The notes below the pieces were generated by a model, which was given only the letters and a program-made list of their open reading frames with translations, ran no database searches and was not told the origin of the DNA. Shown in pieces: positions 25,230-34,479 of a stretch of 64,000 nt of DNA. The stretch's first letter is position 1. Each line of letters starts with the position of its first letter. Made by a program: the position numbers and the translations under genes. Origin of the DNA: UBA5069 sp963773745 (GTDB lineage Bacteria > Chloroflexota > Anaerolineae > Caldilineales > Caldilineaceae); assembly GCA_963773745.1 (NCBI GenBank), contig CAVZCL010000001.1, positions 806,001 through 870,000 on the forward strand. The letters are read 5' to 3'.

Positions 25230-26828
25230 TTATGGGCTCTGGCGCGTGACCGATTTTGCGACGATCGGCACGAAGTAGCGCTGTGTGCGCGCGCCAGGCG
25301 GCGTTGCAGTCGCCGTAATCGGGAAATAGGGCGGCGACGACGTCGAGGTGGCAGTTGGCGTGGGCGTTGGCGTGGGCGTTGGCGTGACCGTCTGCGTGGC
25401 AGTGGCTGCAGGTGTGCCGGCCGGTGTCTGCGTACGCGTCGGCGTCACTGTCGGCGTTCGCGTGGGCGTTGGCACGCCGCCCCAAATCAGCCCCGTGTAG
25501 AGCAGCCGATTGGGTGAGTTCGTGCGTGCATTGGAGACCACATTGAGCGTGGCACTGCCCACCAGCGCGTCGCGCACAACTGCCGGTGCTGCGCTTGGGT
25601 GCGCTTCCAGATAGAGCGCCGCCGCACCCGCCACATGCGGCGCGGCCATGGATGTGCCCGTGCGCTCTTTGCTCGCCGTATCGCTGGCGATATCGGCCGA
25701 CGTAATTGCACCGCCCGGCGCAAAGAGATCGAGACAAGGCCCGAAGTTGGAGAACCCAACGCGCGCATCCGTCCGTTCTGTTGCGCCCACGGTGATTGCG
25801 GCTGCCACTCGGGCCGGCGCTATGTAGCATGCGTCCAAAGTGCTGTTGCCGGCGGCCACCGCGTACGGGATGCCGGCGGCAATGGAGTTGTTCACCGCGG
25901 CTTCAAGCAAGAGCGTCGAAGCATCCGCATTAGCCTGAATGCTCAAGTTCGCAACGGCAGGCTGGATGGCATTGGCAATCACCCAATCCACACCTGCCGC
26001 CACACCGGCAACGGTGCCTTTACCATCGCATGCCAGCACGCGCACTGGATGAACAATGGCTTCCTTGGCCACGCCCCACGTAGTGCCCGCGGCAATACCC
26101 GCCACGTGCGTGCCGTGGCCGTTGCAGTCGCCCACACCACGGCCGTCGGTGATCACCGAGTAGCCTGCGCCCACACGCCCGGTGAACTCCACGTGCGTGG
26201 TGAGCAACCCCGTGTCAATAATGTAGAGGTGGACACCCGCGCCGGCGCCCGCGTACGAAAAGCTGTTGGAGAGGGGCAGCGCACGCTGATCCACCCGGTC
26301 CAGCCCCCACGGCGCGGGCGACTGCGTGGTTGATCCCGCGGCCTCTGCGAGAGGTGCGCCCTCATCCTCAAGGCTGATAATCCGGTCCAATTCGATGGTG
26401 GCCACACTGGGGTTGTGCTGCAGCGCCTCCAGCGCCTGCGGGCTGAGTTGTGCTGCAAAACCCTCGAGTGCGGCCGTGTAGGTGAAGAGCAACTCCCCGC
26501 CGTAGGTGGAGACAACGCTTTGCGCAAAGGCTTCTGCACTCATCGCGCTGCCATCGTCCGAGGCAGCGGCGCGTATCGCGGGCGACGCCAATGTGACAAT
26601 ATACTGCCCGGGGATAACGGCACCGTTGGCGCGCGCCGGCGCGCCCGCCAGCAGCGGCAAGTAGCTGGCATAGGGGGCGCTACCACCCGCAGGTTGCTGC
26701 GCCACAAGTGCACCTTGCGGCAACAGCAGCGCGACAAGGAGCAGCAGGGCGCGCGCCAGCGCACGCACGCGCCGGTGAAGGCGCGTGCGCTCTGCAGATA
26801 TGTAATTGTTCTCCGCGGGCAATGTCAC
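25230..26828 (-). CDS. Secreted subtilisin-family (S8, proteinase K-like) protease
   Basis: 532 residues from a GTG. The signal peptide (LARALLLLVALLLPQGALVA) is followed by an I9 propeptide (IPGQYIVTLASP) and the S8 domain. The catalytic triad is Asp205 (LYIIDTGLL), His238 (NGHGTHVAG) and Ser393 (TGTSMAAPHVAG); the oxyanion Asn lies in VAAGNS. The C-terminus has a Thr/Pro-rich stretch (TPTRTPTVTPTRTQTPAGTP and TPTPTPTPT) and a short tail ending RYFVPIVAK. It should degrade proteins outside the cell. Confidence 0.95.
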   Translation of the reverse strand: MTLPAENNYISAERTRLHRRVRALARALLLLVALLLPQGALVAQQPAGGSAPYASYLPLLAGAPARANGAVIPGQYIVTLASPAIRAAASDDGSAMSAEAFAQSVVSTYGGELLFTYTAALEGFAAQLSPQALEALQHNPSVATIELDRIISLEDEGAPLAEAAGSTTQSPAPWGLDRVDQRALPLSNSFSYAGAGAGVHLYIIDTGLLTTHVEFTGRVGAGYSVITDGRGVGDCNGHGTHVAGIAAGTTWGVAKEAIVHPVRVLACDGKGTVAGVAAGVDWVIANAIQPAVANLSIQANADASTLLLEAAVNNSIAAGIPYAVAAGNSTLDACYIAPARVAAAITVGATERTDARVGFSNFGPCLDLFAPGGAITSADIASDTASKERTGTSMAAPHVAGAAALYLEAHPSAAPAVVRDALVGSATLNVVSNARTNSPNRLLYTGLIWGGVPTPTRTPTVTPTRTQTPAGTPAATATQTVTPTPTPTPTPTATSTSSPPYFPITATATPPGARTQRYFVPIVAKSVTRQSP

Positions 26829-26858
26829 GTGTGATTCTCCAAACCAGCGTTGCTTATC

Positions 26859-26932
26859 GTGGCGGCTGCTTTAGCTGCCGTAAGTGGAGATCATGTTGCG
26901 TTCTCGAGAACGGCGGCTGAAGCCACCGCTAC
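26859..26932. repeat. Palindromic repeat, GTAGCGG family (imperfect)
   Basis: GTGGCGGCTGCTTTAGCTGCC on the left and CGGCGGCTGAAGCCACCGCTAC on the right form an imperfect inverted pair. It lies between the divergent subtilase and phosphohexomutase genes. Confidence 0.5.
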
Positions 26933-27167
26933 GCAACGCAGCGCATCGGGACACGCAACGCCACCCTGCACTCGCGCAAAAGACGCGCCTTTGGGCAGCA
27001 ATCGGCTATCCCAATCCGCCGCTCCACTGCTATACTGAATCACAAGGTGGAAAGTGCACGCCTTGTACGGCATTATAGCGCCGGAGCAGCCAAAACTCAT
27101 CACGTTAAATTCATCGCAGCGCACTTGCAGTGACGCGCTGGCACACGCAATGGAGCGAGGGAACGCA

Positions 27168-28601
27168 ATGGCTTCCGACATCAAGTTCGGCACCGACGGC
27201 TGGCGCGGCAGGATTGCCGACGACTATACCTTTGCCAATGTGCGCCGTGCGGCGCAGGGTATGGCCTCCTATCTGACGGCGAACGGCAAAGCAGGCAGCG
27301 TTGTGGTGGGCTACGACCGCCGCTTCCAGGCCGAGTACTTCGCCGCCGCTGCGGCCGAGGTGCTGGCGGGCAACGGCTTTCAGGTGTGGCTCACGCCCAG
27401 CGCCACGCCCACGCCGGCCATCTCCTACACGGTGGTGGAGCGGGGCGCGCTGGCTGCGGTCAATATCACGGCCAGCCACAACCCGCCCGAAGATTGCGGC
27501 TTCAAGGTGCGCGACGAGAACGGCGGCGCAATTGCGCCCGACGGCCTCGCGCAAATCGAAAGCCTCATCCCCGCCGCGGGCGACGATGGCGCGATTCGCC
27601 GCATGCCCCTGAGCGAAGCGTTGTCCGCAGGGCGCATCGTCTATCACGACGCCCGTCCTGCGTACGTGGCGCACATTCACGAACTCATCGACGTCGAGCC
27701 GATTCGCGCCGCCGGGCTCACCGTAGTCATCGACAACATGTGGGGCAACGGTTCGGGCTGGCTCAGCGGCTTTCTGGCCGGCGGCGCAACGCAGGTGATC
27801 GACGTCCACGCCGAGCGCAACCCCATCTTTCCCGAAATGAAGCGCCCCGAGCCGATTCCGCCCAACGTGGATGCCGGCCTTGCCGCCGGGCGCGCCGCGG
27901 GGGCCAACTGCGTCTGTATCCTCGACGGCGACGCCGACCGCTGCGGCTTTGGCGACGAGAATGGCGAGTTCGTGGATCAGTTGCGCGTCTATGCACTGCT
28001 GGCCTACTACTTCCTTGAGGTGCGCGGCGCGCGCGGCACAATCGTCAAGACACTCAGCACCACCTCCATGCTCGACAAGCTGGGCAAAATCTACGACGTT
28101 CCGGTGGTCAATACAGGCGTGGGCTTCAAGTATGTGGCGCCGGCGATGATGGAGCACAACGCACTCATGGGTGGGGAAGAGAGCGGCGGCTACGCATTCC
28201 GCGGCCACGTGCCCGAGCGCGACGGCATTCTGGCCAACCTCTACCTGCTGGATTTCATGGTGCGCACAGGCAAGAAACCCACCGAACTGCTGCAAATGCT
28301 CTTCGACGTGGTGGGCGAGCACTTCTATGACCGCATTGACACACGCTTGACCGACGACGCGATGAAGCGTGAAGCCATGGCGCGCCTGAACAACCTCGAC
28401 ATTTCCAACATCAGCCTGGGCGGCCACAAGGTGACCGAGCTGGTAACCACTGACGGCTACAAGTTTGTCATGGATGACGGCGGCTGGCTGCTTGTGCGCT
28501 TTTCGGGCACGGAGCCGCTGATTCGCGTCTACACCGAGACCACGGATCAAGCGGCCGTGGCGGGCATCCTCGCGGATGGAAAGCGTCTTGCGGGAATCTG
28601 A
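27168..28601 (+). CDS. Phosphoglucomutase/phosphomannomutase family protein
   Basis: 477 residues from the ATG at 27168, chosen because it gives the usual N-terminus (MASDIKFGTDGWRGRIADD). Family motifs in order: phosphoserine loop ITASHNPPEDCGFK, metal loop LDGDADRCGFGDE, sugar loop GGEESGGYAFRGH and phosphate loop RFSGTEPLIRVY. It interconverts hexose 1- and 6-phosphates. Whether glucose, mannose or glucosamine is preferred cannot be told. Confidence 0.94.
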   Translation: MASDIKFGTDGWRGRIADDYTFANVRRAAQGMASYLTANGKAGSVVVGYDRRFQAEYFAAAAAEVLAGNGFQVWLTPSATPTPAISYTVVERGALAAVNITASHNPPEDCGFKVRDENGGAIAPDGLAQIESLIPAAGDDGAIRRMPLSEALSAGRIVYHDARPAYVAHIHELIDVEPIRAAGLTVVIDNMWGNGSGWLSGFLAGGATQVIDVHAERNPIFPEMKRPEPIPPNVDAGLAAGRAAGANCVCILDGDADRCGFGDENGEFVDQLRVYALLAYYFLEVRGARGTIVKTLSTTSMLDKLGKIYDVPVVNTGVGFKYVAPAMMEHNALMGGEESGGYAFRGHVPERDGILANLYLLDFMVRTGKKPTELLQMLFDVVGEHFYDRIDTRLTDDAMKREAMARLNNLDISNISLGGHKVTELVTTDGYKFVMDDGGWLLVRFSGTEPLIRVYTETTDQAAVAGILADGKRLAGI

Positions 28602-28696
28602 ACTACGGTCTGCACCCCGCCGTCTGTGATAAACTGAACAAACTTGAATGAGTGCTATGCGCAACGGGCGGATAGACGTGATGAGGGATTGCAGAC

Positions 28697-29656
28697 GTGT
28701 CGCTCCCATCGGACCAGAACCAGGCCGCACTGCCACCCCTGGTGGACAGCCACTGTCACCTCGATCTCGACCAGTTCGACGCTGATCGGGACGCAGTGCT
28801 GGCGCGTGCCGCCGCAGCCGGTCTACGGGCGCTCATTAACCCGGGCATTGATTTGGCGCACAGCCGCGCGGCCATCAAGCTGGCGCAATCCATTGATGGC
28901 GTCTACGCCGCCGTGGGCATTCACCCTACCAGCAGCAGCGATTTTACGATGGCGCACATTGATGCACTGCGCGCGCTCGCAGCTGAGGAGGGCGTGGTCG
29001 CCATCGGCGAAATCGGCCTCGATTTCTACTGGCGGGATGTGCCGCCTGCAATCCAGCACGAGGCCTTTGAGGCGCAGCTTGCCCTGGCCGCCGAGCTGGG
29101 GCTGCCCGTCATCATCCACAGCCGCGACGCCAACGACGCCGTGGCCAAGGTGCTGCGCAAGTGGGTGGCGGGCGCGCACTTTCGTGGCTCGCCGCTGGCG
29201 CAACGCCCCTTTGCCGGTGTTCTGCACGCCTTTTCGGGCGACGCCGCGCTTGCCGAAGAAGCATACAGTTGGGGCTTTGTGCTGGGGCTGGGCGGCCCTG
29301 TCACCTTTCGCAACGCCCATGCGCTCCACGCGCTGGCGCAGGAACTGCGGCCGGACCGCCTGATGCTGGAGACCGATGCGCCCTATCTGACACCCCATCC
29401 GCACCGCGGCAAGCGCAACGAGCCGGCCTATGTGGCGCTGGTCTGCGCGGCGCTGGCCGGCCTGACAGGGTTGGCCGTTGACGAAGTGGCGGCGCGCACG
29501 ACGGCGGTGGCATCTACCTTCTATGGCCTGCCGCGCATGAGTGCGCAGCCCGGCCACTTTCGTTTGGAGAATCGAAGCGCGCGTGACACCGCAATCCACC
29601 CGCTCGGCGCAAACAGTACCGTGGTTGACAACACCGTTTCTGCACCCGCCGGCTGA
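28697..29656 (+). CDS. TatD-family metal-dependent deoxyribonuclease
   Basis: 319 residues with a GTG start. Metal-binding motifs are VDSHCHLDLDQF, GEIGLDFYW, PVIIHSRDAND, VLHAFSG and LETDAPYLTPHPHRG. The last 45 or so residues after FYGLPRM extend past the normal family end and look unstructured. The stop is one base before the ATG of the polyprenyl synthase gene. Confidence 0.94.
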   Translation: MSLPSDQNQAALPPLVDSHCHLDLDQFDADRDAVLARAAAAGLRALINPGIDLAHSRAAIKLAQSIDGVYAAVGIHPTSSSDFTMAHIDALRALAAEEGVVAIGEIGLDFYWRDVPPAIQHEAFEAQLALAAELGLPVIIHSRDANDAVAKVLRKWVAGAHFRGSPLAQRPFAGVLHAFSGDAALAEEAYSWGFVLGLGGPVTFRNAHALHALAQELRPDRLMLETDAPYLTPHPHRGKRNEPAYVALVCAALAGLTGLAVDEVAARTTAVASTFYGLPRMSAQPGHFRLENRSARDTAIHPLGANSTVVDNTVSAPAG

Positions 29657-29657
29657 C

Positions 29658-30875
29658 ATGCAAAGCGAACAAGCGACGACCGTGCATGCTGCAGAACGTC
29701 TGGCGGACCGCATGGCAGATCTCATGGCAGATCGCACGGCCGATCGAGCAACAAATCGCCTGGCAGATGGCGTTGCAGAGCGCCCGCACGTACACGCCAA
29801 CGGAGCCGATGGCGGCGCGGCGGTGCGCACTGCGCTGCGCGCCGCCGACCTGCTGGAGCCCGTGCGCCCGGGCCTCGAGCGTGTGGAAGCGCGCCTGCGT
29901 GTTGTGGAATCTGCAGACAGCAACGGGGGCGATTCACTCTTTGCGCCTTTGGCCAATGCATTTCTCTCGCTGATAGGCAGTGGCGGCAAGCGGCTGCGCC
30001 CTGCCCTGGCGTTGCTCGCAGCCGAGATGAACCCGGCGCGCGGCACGCTGCAGGGCACACCCGACTACGAGCGCGTGATTGCGCTGGCCGCCTCTGTGGA
30101 GATGCTGCACACCTCAACGCTTGTGCACGACGACGTGATTGACGGCGCGCTGCTGCGACGCGGCGCGCCCACACTCAATGCCACCTGGAGCGGCGGCTCC
30201 ACAGTGTTGGCGGGCAATTACATGTTCGGCACAGCAGCGCAACTCTCGGCCGAAACGGGCAGCATGCAGGTCATCCGCGCCTTTGCCGAAACGCTGCGCG
30301 TGATTGTGGATGGCGAATTGCGCCAACTGCTCGACCGCTTCCGCTTTGACCAGCCACGCGAGAGCTACTATCAGCGCATTTATGCCAAGACGGCCAGCCT
30401 CTTCTGCGCTGCCACCGAAGGCGCAGCGCTTCTTTCGGCGCAGCCCGCCGAAGGGGTGAATGCGCTGCGCAGTTATGGCTACCACCTGGGCATGGCCTTC
30501 CAGATTGTGGACGACATTCTGGATTTCACCAGCGACGAGAGCACGTTGGGCAAGCCGGCCGGCAGTGACCTGCTCCAGGGCACATTGACGCTGCCCTTCT
30601 TCCACTACCTGCGCAGCCATCCGGACGAAGGCGCGCTGGTGGCCGAGATGGATCGGCTGCAGGCACGCGCCGAAATGGGCGACGACGCCGGATGGCAGGC
30701 CATGGTGCGCGAGATTGTGAGCGAGCTGCGCGCGGGCTCTGGCGTCGAAGCCGCACGCGCCGAGGCTGAAGCCTTTGTGGAGCACGCCCGCGCCGACCTG
30801 CAACTCTTCCCCGATAGCAGCTACCGCCGCGCCATGCTCGGCCTTTGCGATTTCGTCGTCCAGCGCACCTACTAA
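29658..30875 (+). CDS. Polyprenyl synthase (isoprenoid chain elongation)
   Basis: 405 residues. Two Asp-rich motifs are present: LVHDDVIDGALLRRG and QIVDDILDFTSDE; GSGGKRLRPALALLAAEM marks the substrate-binding N part. The enzyme extends allylic diphosphates with IPP, here probably for the quinone side chain. About 75 residues precede the normal start. They include a repeated Asp-Arg-Met-Ala pattern (LADRMADLMADRTADRATNR), probably helical, whose role is unknown. Confidence 0.92.
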   Translation: MQSEQATTVHAAERLADRMADLMADRTADRATNRLADGVAERPHVHANGADGGAAVRTALRAADLLEPVRPGLERVEARLRVVESADSNGGDSLFAPLANAFLSLIGSGGKRLRPALALLAAEMNPARGTLQGTPDYERVIALAASVEMLHTSTLVHDDVIDGALLRRGAPTLNATWSGGSTVLAGNYMFGTAAQLSAETGSMQVIRAFAETLRVIVDGELRQLLDRFRFDQPRESYYQRIYAKTASLFCAATEGAALLSAQPAEGVNALRSYGYHLGMAFQIVDDILDFTSDESTLGKPAGSDLLQGTLTLPFFHYLRSHPDEGALVAEMDRLQARAEMGDDAGWQAMVREIVSELRAGSGVEAARAEAEAFVEHARADLQLFPDSSYRRAMLGLCDFVVQRTY

Positions 30876-30882
30876 GCAAACG

Positions 30883-30966
30883 CGAGTACACAGATTTCAC
30901 AGAAAAAGAGGGATAACAACGGATATCCGTTGTTATCCCTCTTTTTCTGTGAAATCTGTGTACTCG
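30883..30966. repeat. 84-base perfect palindrome, ACACAGATTTCACAGAAAA family
   Basis: Arms CGAGTACACAGATTTCACAG and the complement meet at a GGATATCC centre. It lies between convergent genes, seven bases after the polyprenyl synthase stop and four before the hydrolase stop. It could serve as terminator for both. Confidence 0.8.
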
Positions 30967-30969
30967 TCT

Positions 30970-31815
30970 TTACTCTGCCGCCAGGGTTTCTGCAAACCAG
31001 GTGGCGGTGCGCTGAATGACCTCTTCGGCCATGGTCTGGTCTTCGGTCAGCACCATATAGATATGGTCGCCGCCGGGGATGATCCACGCCTCGGTGTTGG
31101 CGCCGGGGGCCGCATCGGCCAGACCCGGGGCATAGGCGGCAGAGAAGTCCTGATCACCCGCCACAGCCAGGAAGGCGCCAGGGTATTGGGTAATTGCATC
31201 GGCGATGCTGAAGTCTTTCATCGTTGTGAAGAACTCGTTCTTGAGCGCAATCGTGCGCCAGCCCAGGTCCATCCCCACGATGCCGTTTTCGGCGGCAATC
31301 ACGCGCGCCTCGTCATAGGGCGGCCCCGAGAAGTCGGCGTCAAAATCACCCACCGACGACCAGGTCGCCATGGACTTGAACCAGTCGGGGTGTGCGCCCG
31401 CTGTCATGATGGCGATGCCGCCGCCCAGGCTGAAGCCCAGCACGCCAATGCGCGCGGGATCGACCCACGGCTGTGCGGCCAACCAGTTGTAGGCGGCCTC
31501 GGCGTCGGCAATCTGACCGCCCACGGTGGTAAAGCCTGTGTCGCCGTCGCTCTTGCCAAAGCCGCTGAAGTCGATGCGCAGCGAGGCCACACCCTGTGCG
31601 GCCAGCGCGTCGGCGGCGCGTGCATACATGTTGCCCACTTCGTCCTTCTGGCTGGCAAAGCCATGGAGCATGAGCACCGCAGGTGCGGGCTGCTGGGCGC
31701 TGGCGCCGGCAGGCTGGTTGACTGTCCCCACTACGCCATTTTCAAGTTTTACGGCAACGTTGTCTGTCGGCTGAATCGGCATGCAGGCTGTTGCCAGCAG
31801 CGCCACAATCAGCAT
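30970..31815 (-). CDS. Alpha/beta hydrolase lipoprotein
   Basis: 281 residues. The N-terminus MLIVALLATACMP ends in a lipobox but has no basic n-region; an in-frame stop lies 12 codons upstream, so the start is probably right though odd. The fold shows oxyanion region LMLHGFASQKDE, nucleophile elbow GVLGFSLGGGIA (Ser), an acid in VAGDQDFS and His in IIPGGDHIYMV. It resembles dienelactone-hydrolase and acyl-peptidase-like esterases. Substrate unknown. Confidence 0.85.
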   Translation of the reverse strand: MLIVALLATACMPIQPTDNVAVKLENGVVGTVNQPAGASAQQPAPAVLMLHGFASQKDEVGNMYARAADALAAQGVASLRIDFSGFGKSDGDTGFTTVGGQIADAEAAYNWLAAQPWVDPARIGVLGFSLGGGIAIMTAGAHPDWFKSMATWSSVGDFDADFSGPPYDEARVIAAENGIVGMDLGWRTIALKNEFFTTMKDFSIADAITQYPGAFLAVAGDQDFSAAYAPGLADAAPGANTEAWIIPGGDHIYMVLTEDQTMAEEVIQRTATWFAETLAAE

Positions 31816-32070
31816 AATTGCCCAGATGGGCGAAACTCCCGGTACTACGTCTCAATCCACGGCTCATTCCAGTCTCCTTTGGTGTGGGCTGCAAACGCAC
31901 GCCCCCGGTTGGGCACGCGCCTCTCCCTCCTCCTGCGCGGCGCTGCACAGGCGAAGGCAGTCAACGTATTTCTTGTCGGGGGTACGATGGAAGCGTAGCG
32001 CACGCGCCGCCAATCGGCAAGTGGATTACTCGAGGAAAGGAGAGATGATACGTTTGCACAGGTGCGAAAC

Positions 32071-32099
32071 TTGACCGCCTTCGCCAAAGGGTGTATACT
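32071..32099 (+). promoter_or_regulatory. Promoter of the tRNA-fMet gene
   Basis: TTGACC (32071-32076), a 17-base spacer and TATACT (32094-32099) place transcription start about 15 bases before the tRNA. Confidence 0.75.
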
Positions 32100-32120
32100 G
32101 TTCTTTACAGTCGAATATGA

Positions 32121-32195
<75 letters not shown>

Positions 32196-32202
32196 TCGAC
32201 TT

Positions 32203-32242
32203 GAGAGCGGCCCACTGGATATATATCCAGTGGGCCGCTCTC
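32203..32242 (+). terminator. Perfect 40-base palindrome after tRNA-fMet
   Basis: GAGAGCGGCCCACTGGATAT followed at once by its exact reverse complement, then TTTG. It begins eight bases after the tRNA end and should terminate the transcript, though the T run is short. Confidence 0.7.
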
Positions 32243-32645
32243 TTTGTTGCAGGGCGATTGCTTGGTTGGTAGTTACTGTTTGCACAACGTTCAATCGCAG
32301 TTTATAGTTCTGCTGCTCAACCGCCCTGCCCTGCGGGAAATGGCAATTCGGCGGCGAACGGTCTCTACCACATTCGGCCACAAGAGGCGGTCTGCAGTTT
32401 GTCGTTAGCAGCCACGGATGCGCTCGGGTACTCTGCGCCGTAGCACCAGAGCGCAGACACTCCACAATCATTCCAACATTTTTGGTGAAGGCAACCACCC
32501 TTCACTGTGTCATGGTGAAACGCAACCATCGCTTCGGTTTCGCACGTACACGGTTATGGGTGACAAGTCAATCGCAGTTGAACTGATGCTGGCTGCGGAA
32601 GCCCAAGTGCGCCCGATTATGGCGCACCAGTAAAGGAACGAGGCT
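32243..32645. other. Intergenic region with no supported gene
   Basis: 403 bases between the tRNA hairpin and the GAP-family gene. Short frames are present (one of 71 codons at 32418) but none has an SD or recognisable product. Base composition is less GC-rich than nearby genes. Confidence 0.5.
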
Positions 32646-33323
32646 GTGATGGGCGCTGTCTACGTGGAAATGCTGCCTCTGATCCTGGGTGCAGCGCTGC
32701 TGCCAGTCTGGATCATTATCGTGCTCATGCTCTTGAGTGGCGACAGGGGCGTGGTCAAGGGCGCCGCCTTTGTGGCAGGCGTCACCCTGGTGCGCCTGGT
32801 GCAGGGCGTGCTCTTTGGCTTTGTCTTCTCGGGTGGCGATTATGCCGAGACCGACGCTGGAGCCACCGTCTTCAAGTCGACACTGCTGCTGGTGCTGGGC
32901 ATCATCCTGCTTATCACAGCCTACAAGAAGTGGAGCAAGACGCCCGACCCAGATGCGCCACCCCCCAAGCTGTTCGAATCGCTGGCCGGCATGTCGCCAC
33001 TCAAGGCGTTTGGCATGGGCGCGCTGCTGGTTCTCGTTGCCGTCAAGCTGTGGGTCTTTACCCTTGGCGCCATATCCACAATTGATGCCGCCAACCTGGG
33101 GCGGACGGAGAGCACTATTGCCTACCTGCTCTTTGTTTTGTCGGCGCAGTCGCTGCTCATACTGCCCGTGCTGGCTTATGCCGTCGCGCCCACCTGGGCC
33201 GGCCGCACGCTGGGGGCCGTGCGTGTGTGGCTTGATCGCAACAACCGCGTCATTACCATTGTTGTGTCACTCATCTTCGGTCTGCTCTTCCTGTGGAGTG
33301 GCTTGACCGGCTTGATGGGTTGA
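32646..33323 (+). CDS. GAP-family (Sap-like) membrane protein
   Basis: 225 residues with six TM helices and a cytoplasmic loop KKWSKTPDPDAPPPKLFESL. The pattern (LILGAALLPVWIIIVLMLL; SPLKAFGMGALLVLVAVKLWVF) fits the GAP/Sap family; a mycobacterial member helps export a sulfolipid. GTG at 32646 or ATG at 32649 may be the start; GGAACGAGG lies upstream. It is followed by DUF6325 and SHOCT genes on the same strand. Confidence 0.82.
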   Translation: MMGAVYVEMLPLILGAALLPVWIIIVLMLLSGDRGVVKGAAFVAGVTLVRLVQGVLFGFVFSGGDYAETDAGATVFKSTLLLVLGIILLITAYKKWSKTPDPDAPPPKLFESLAGMSPLKAFGMGALLVLVAVKLWVFTLGAISTIDAANLGRTESTIAYLLFVLSAQSLLILPVLAYAVAPTWAGRTLGAVRVWLDRNNRVITIVVSLIFGLLFLWSGLTGLMG

Positions 33324-33358
33324 ATTTTCTTGCGTAACGTGTGAGAGGAGAATTGATC

Positions 33359-33775
33359 ATGGGACCTGTAGAGTATCTGGTAGTGGAATTCCCGGGCAGC
33401 CAGTTCAGCGGCGAAATTGTACCGGCGCTGATCGAGCTGGTTGAAACGGAAACGATTCGCATCATTGATCTGCTTTTCATCAAGAAGGACGAAGATGGCA
33501 ACATCGCCAGCTTTGAGCTTTCGGCCTTGCCCGAGGATGAGGCCGGCGCATTTGGCGATCTTGATGGTGAAGTCAGCGACCTGCTGAGTGAAGATGACGT
33601 TTTGGCGGAGGGCGATCTTCTGGAGCCCGGCTCCTCCGGTGCGATTCTGGTTTTTGAGAATCTCTGGGCCGAGCGCTTTGCCACGGCCGTGCGCAATGCA
33701 AACGGCCGCGTTGTGGACAATGCGCGCATCCCCATGGACGTGGTTGAAGCGGCCATGGCCGCACTCGCCGAATAA
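33359..33775 (+). CDS. DUF6325-family protein
   Basis: 138 residues from the ATG at 33359, with GGAG nine bases upstream. The start GPVEYLVVEFPGSQFSGEIV and the following TIRIIDLLFIKKDEDGN fit the DUF6325 (DUF1269-like) family of small acidic soluble proteins. Function is not known. Such genes are often paired with SHOCT-domain genes, as here. Confidence 0.8.
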   Translation: MGPVEYLVVEFPGSQFSGEIVPALIELVETETIRIIDLLFIKKDEDGNIASFELSALPEDEAGAFGDLDGEVSDLLSEDDVLAEGDLLEPGSSGAILVFENLWAERFATAVRNANGRVVDNARIPMDVVEAAMAALAE

Positions 33776-34092
33776 CAGGGCGTCACCAACAAGACGAGGA
33801 GCGGAACCAATTGAGTTCCCCAATTGATGGGCATCACCAAAAATCCTGCGTCTACATGTACAAGCAAACTGGCGCGCTGCCGGCGCGAGCGCCTGGAGCC
33901 GCCAAGCGCGCCACTTGAGCTTTCCGGCACCGCGCCGCTCTACCGCATCGCGAGTATTGTGCGCCAGATTGAAGCCGACTTCAGCGGCAATCGTGGGCTT
34001 GCCTCCGCAATTCCCGGGGCCGGCCGTGATATAACAAGTTAAGTCAAACTGTACGCAATGGTGGACGAGAGTTCACGAAAGGAAACAACACA
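33776..34092. other. Intergenic region with no supported gene
   Basis: 317 bases between the DUF6325 and SHOCT genes. A 72-codon frame near 33824 has no SD and no recognisable protein. I see no repeat or RNA gene. Confidence 0.45.
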
Positions 34093-34479
34093 ATGCGACG
34101 TGGAGTTACTGTCAATACTCGGAGAGGCCCCGGTTTGGTGGGGACAATGGCGCGCACAGCGGTCATTGCCGGTACGGCCACTGCAACATCCAAGGCAGTA
34201 AGCGGCGCCATGAGCGGCGGTTCGTCGTCACAGCAGGCGGCGGCGCAACAGAACGCAGCATCGCAGCAGCAAATGGCCGACATGCAGGCACAGCAGAACC
34301 AATTGGCCATGGAGCAGCAGCAGCTCGCGGCACAGCAGGCCGCCGCTGCCGCCGCGCCCGCGGACGCCGGCTTTGATGAGCAGCTCGTTCAAATTCAGAA
34401 GCTGGCCGCGATGAAGGACCAGGGGCTGCTCACGGAGGAAGAATTCTCTGCCAAGAAGGCGCAGATTCTGGGCCTCTAA
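34093..34479 (+). CDS. SHOCT-domain small protein
   Basis: 128 residues. Residues 1-35 are basic then Ala/Thr-rich, 40-90 are Gln/Ala-rich and probably a coiled coil (QQQMADMQAQQNQLAMEQQQ), and the C-terminus is a SHOCT domain (FDEQLVQIQKLAAMKDQGLL, then TEEEFSAKKAQIL). SHOCT is a short oligomerisation domain. AAAGGAA lies upstream of the ATG. Confidence 0.85.
   Translation: MRRGVTVNTRRGPGLVGTMARTAVIAGTATATSKAVSGAMSGGSSSQQAAAQQNAASQQQMADMQAQQNQLAMEQQQLAAQQAAAAAAPADAGFDEQLVQIQKLAAMKDQGLLTEEEFSAKKAQILGL

Noticed and set aside
33824..34042. 72-codon frame between DUF6325 and SHOCT genes
   Set aside because: No SD, no hydrophobic or motif pattern, and base use unlike neighbours; left as intergenic.
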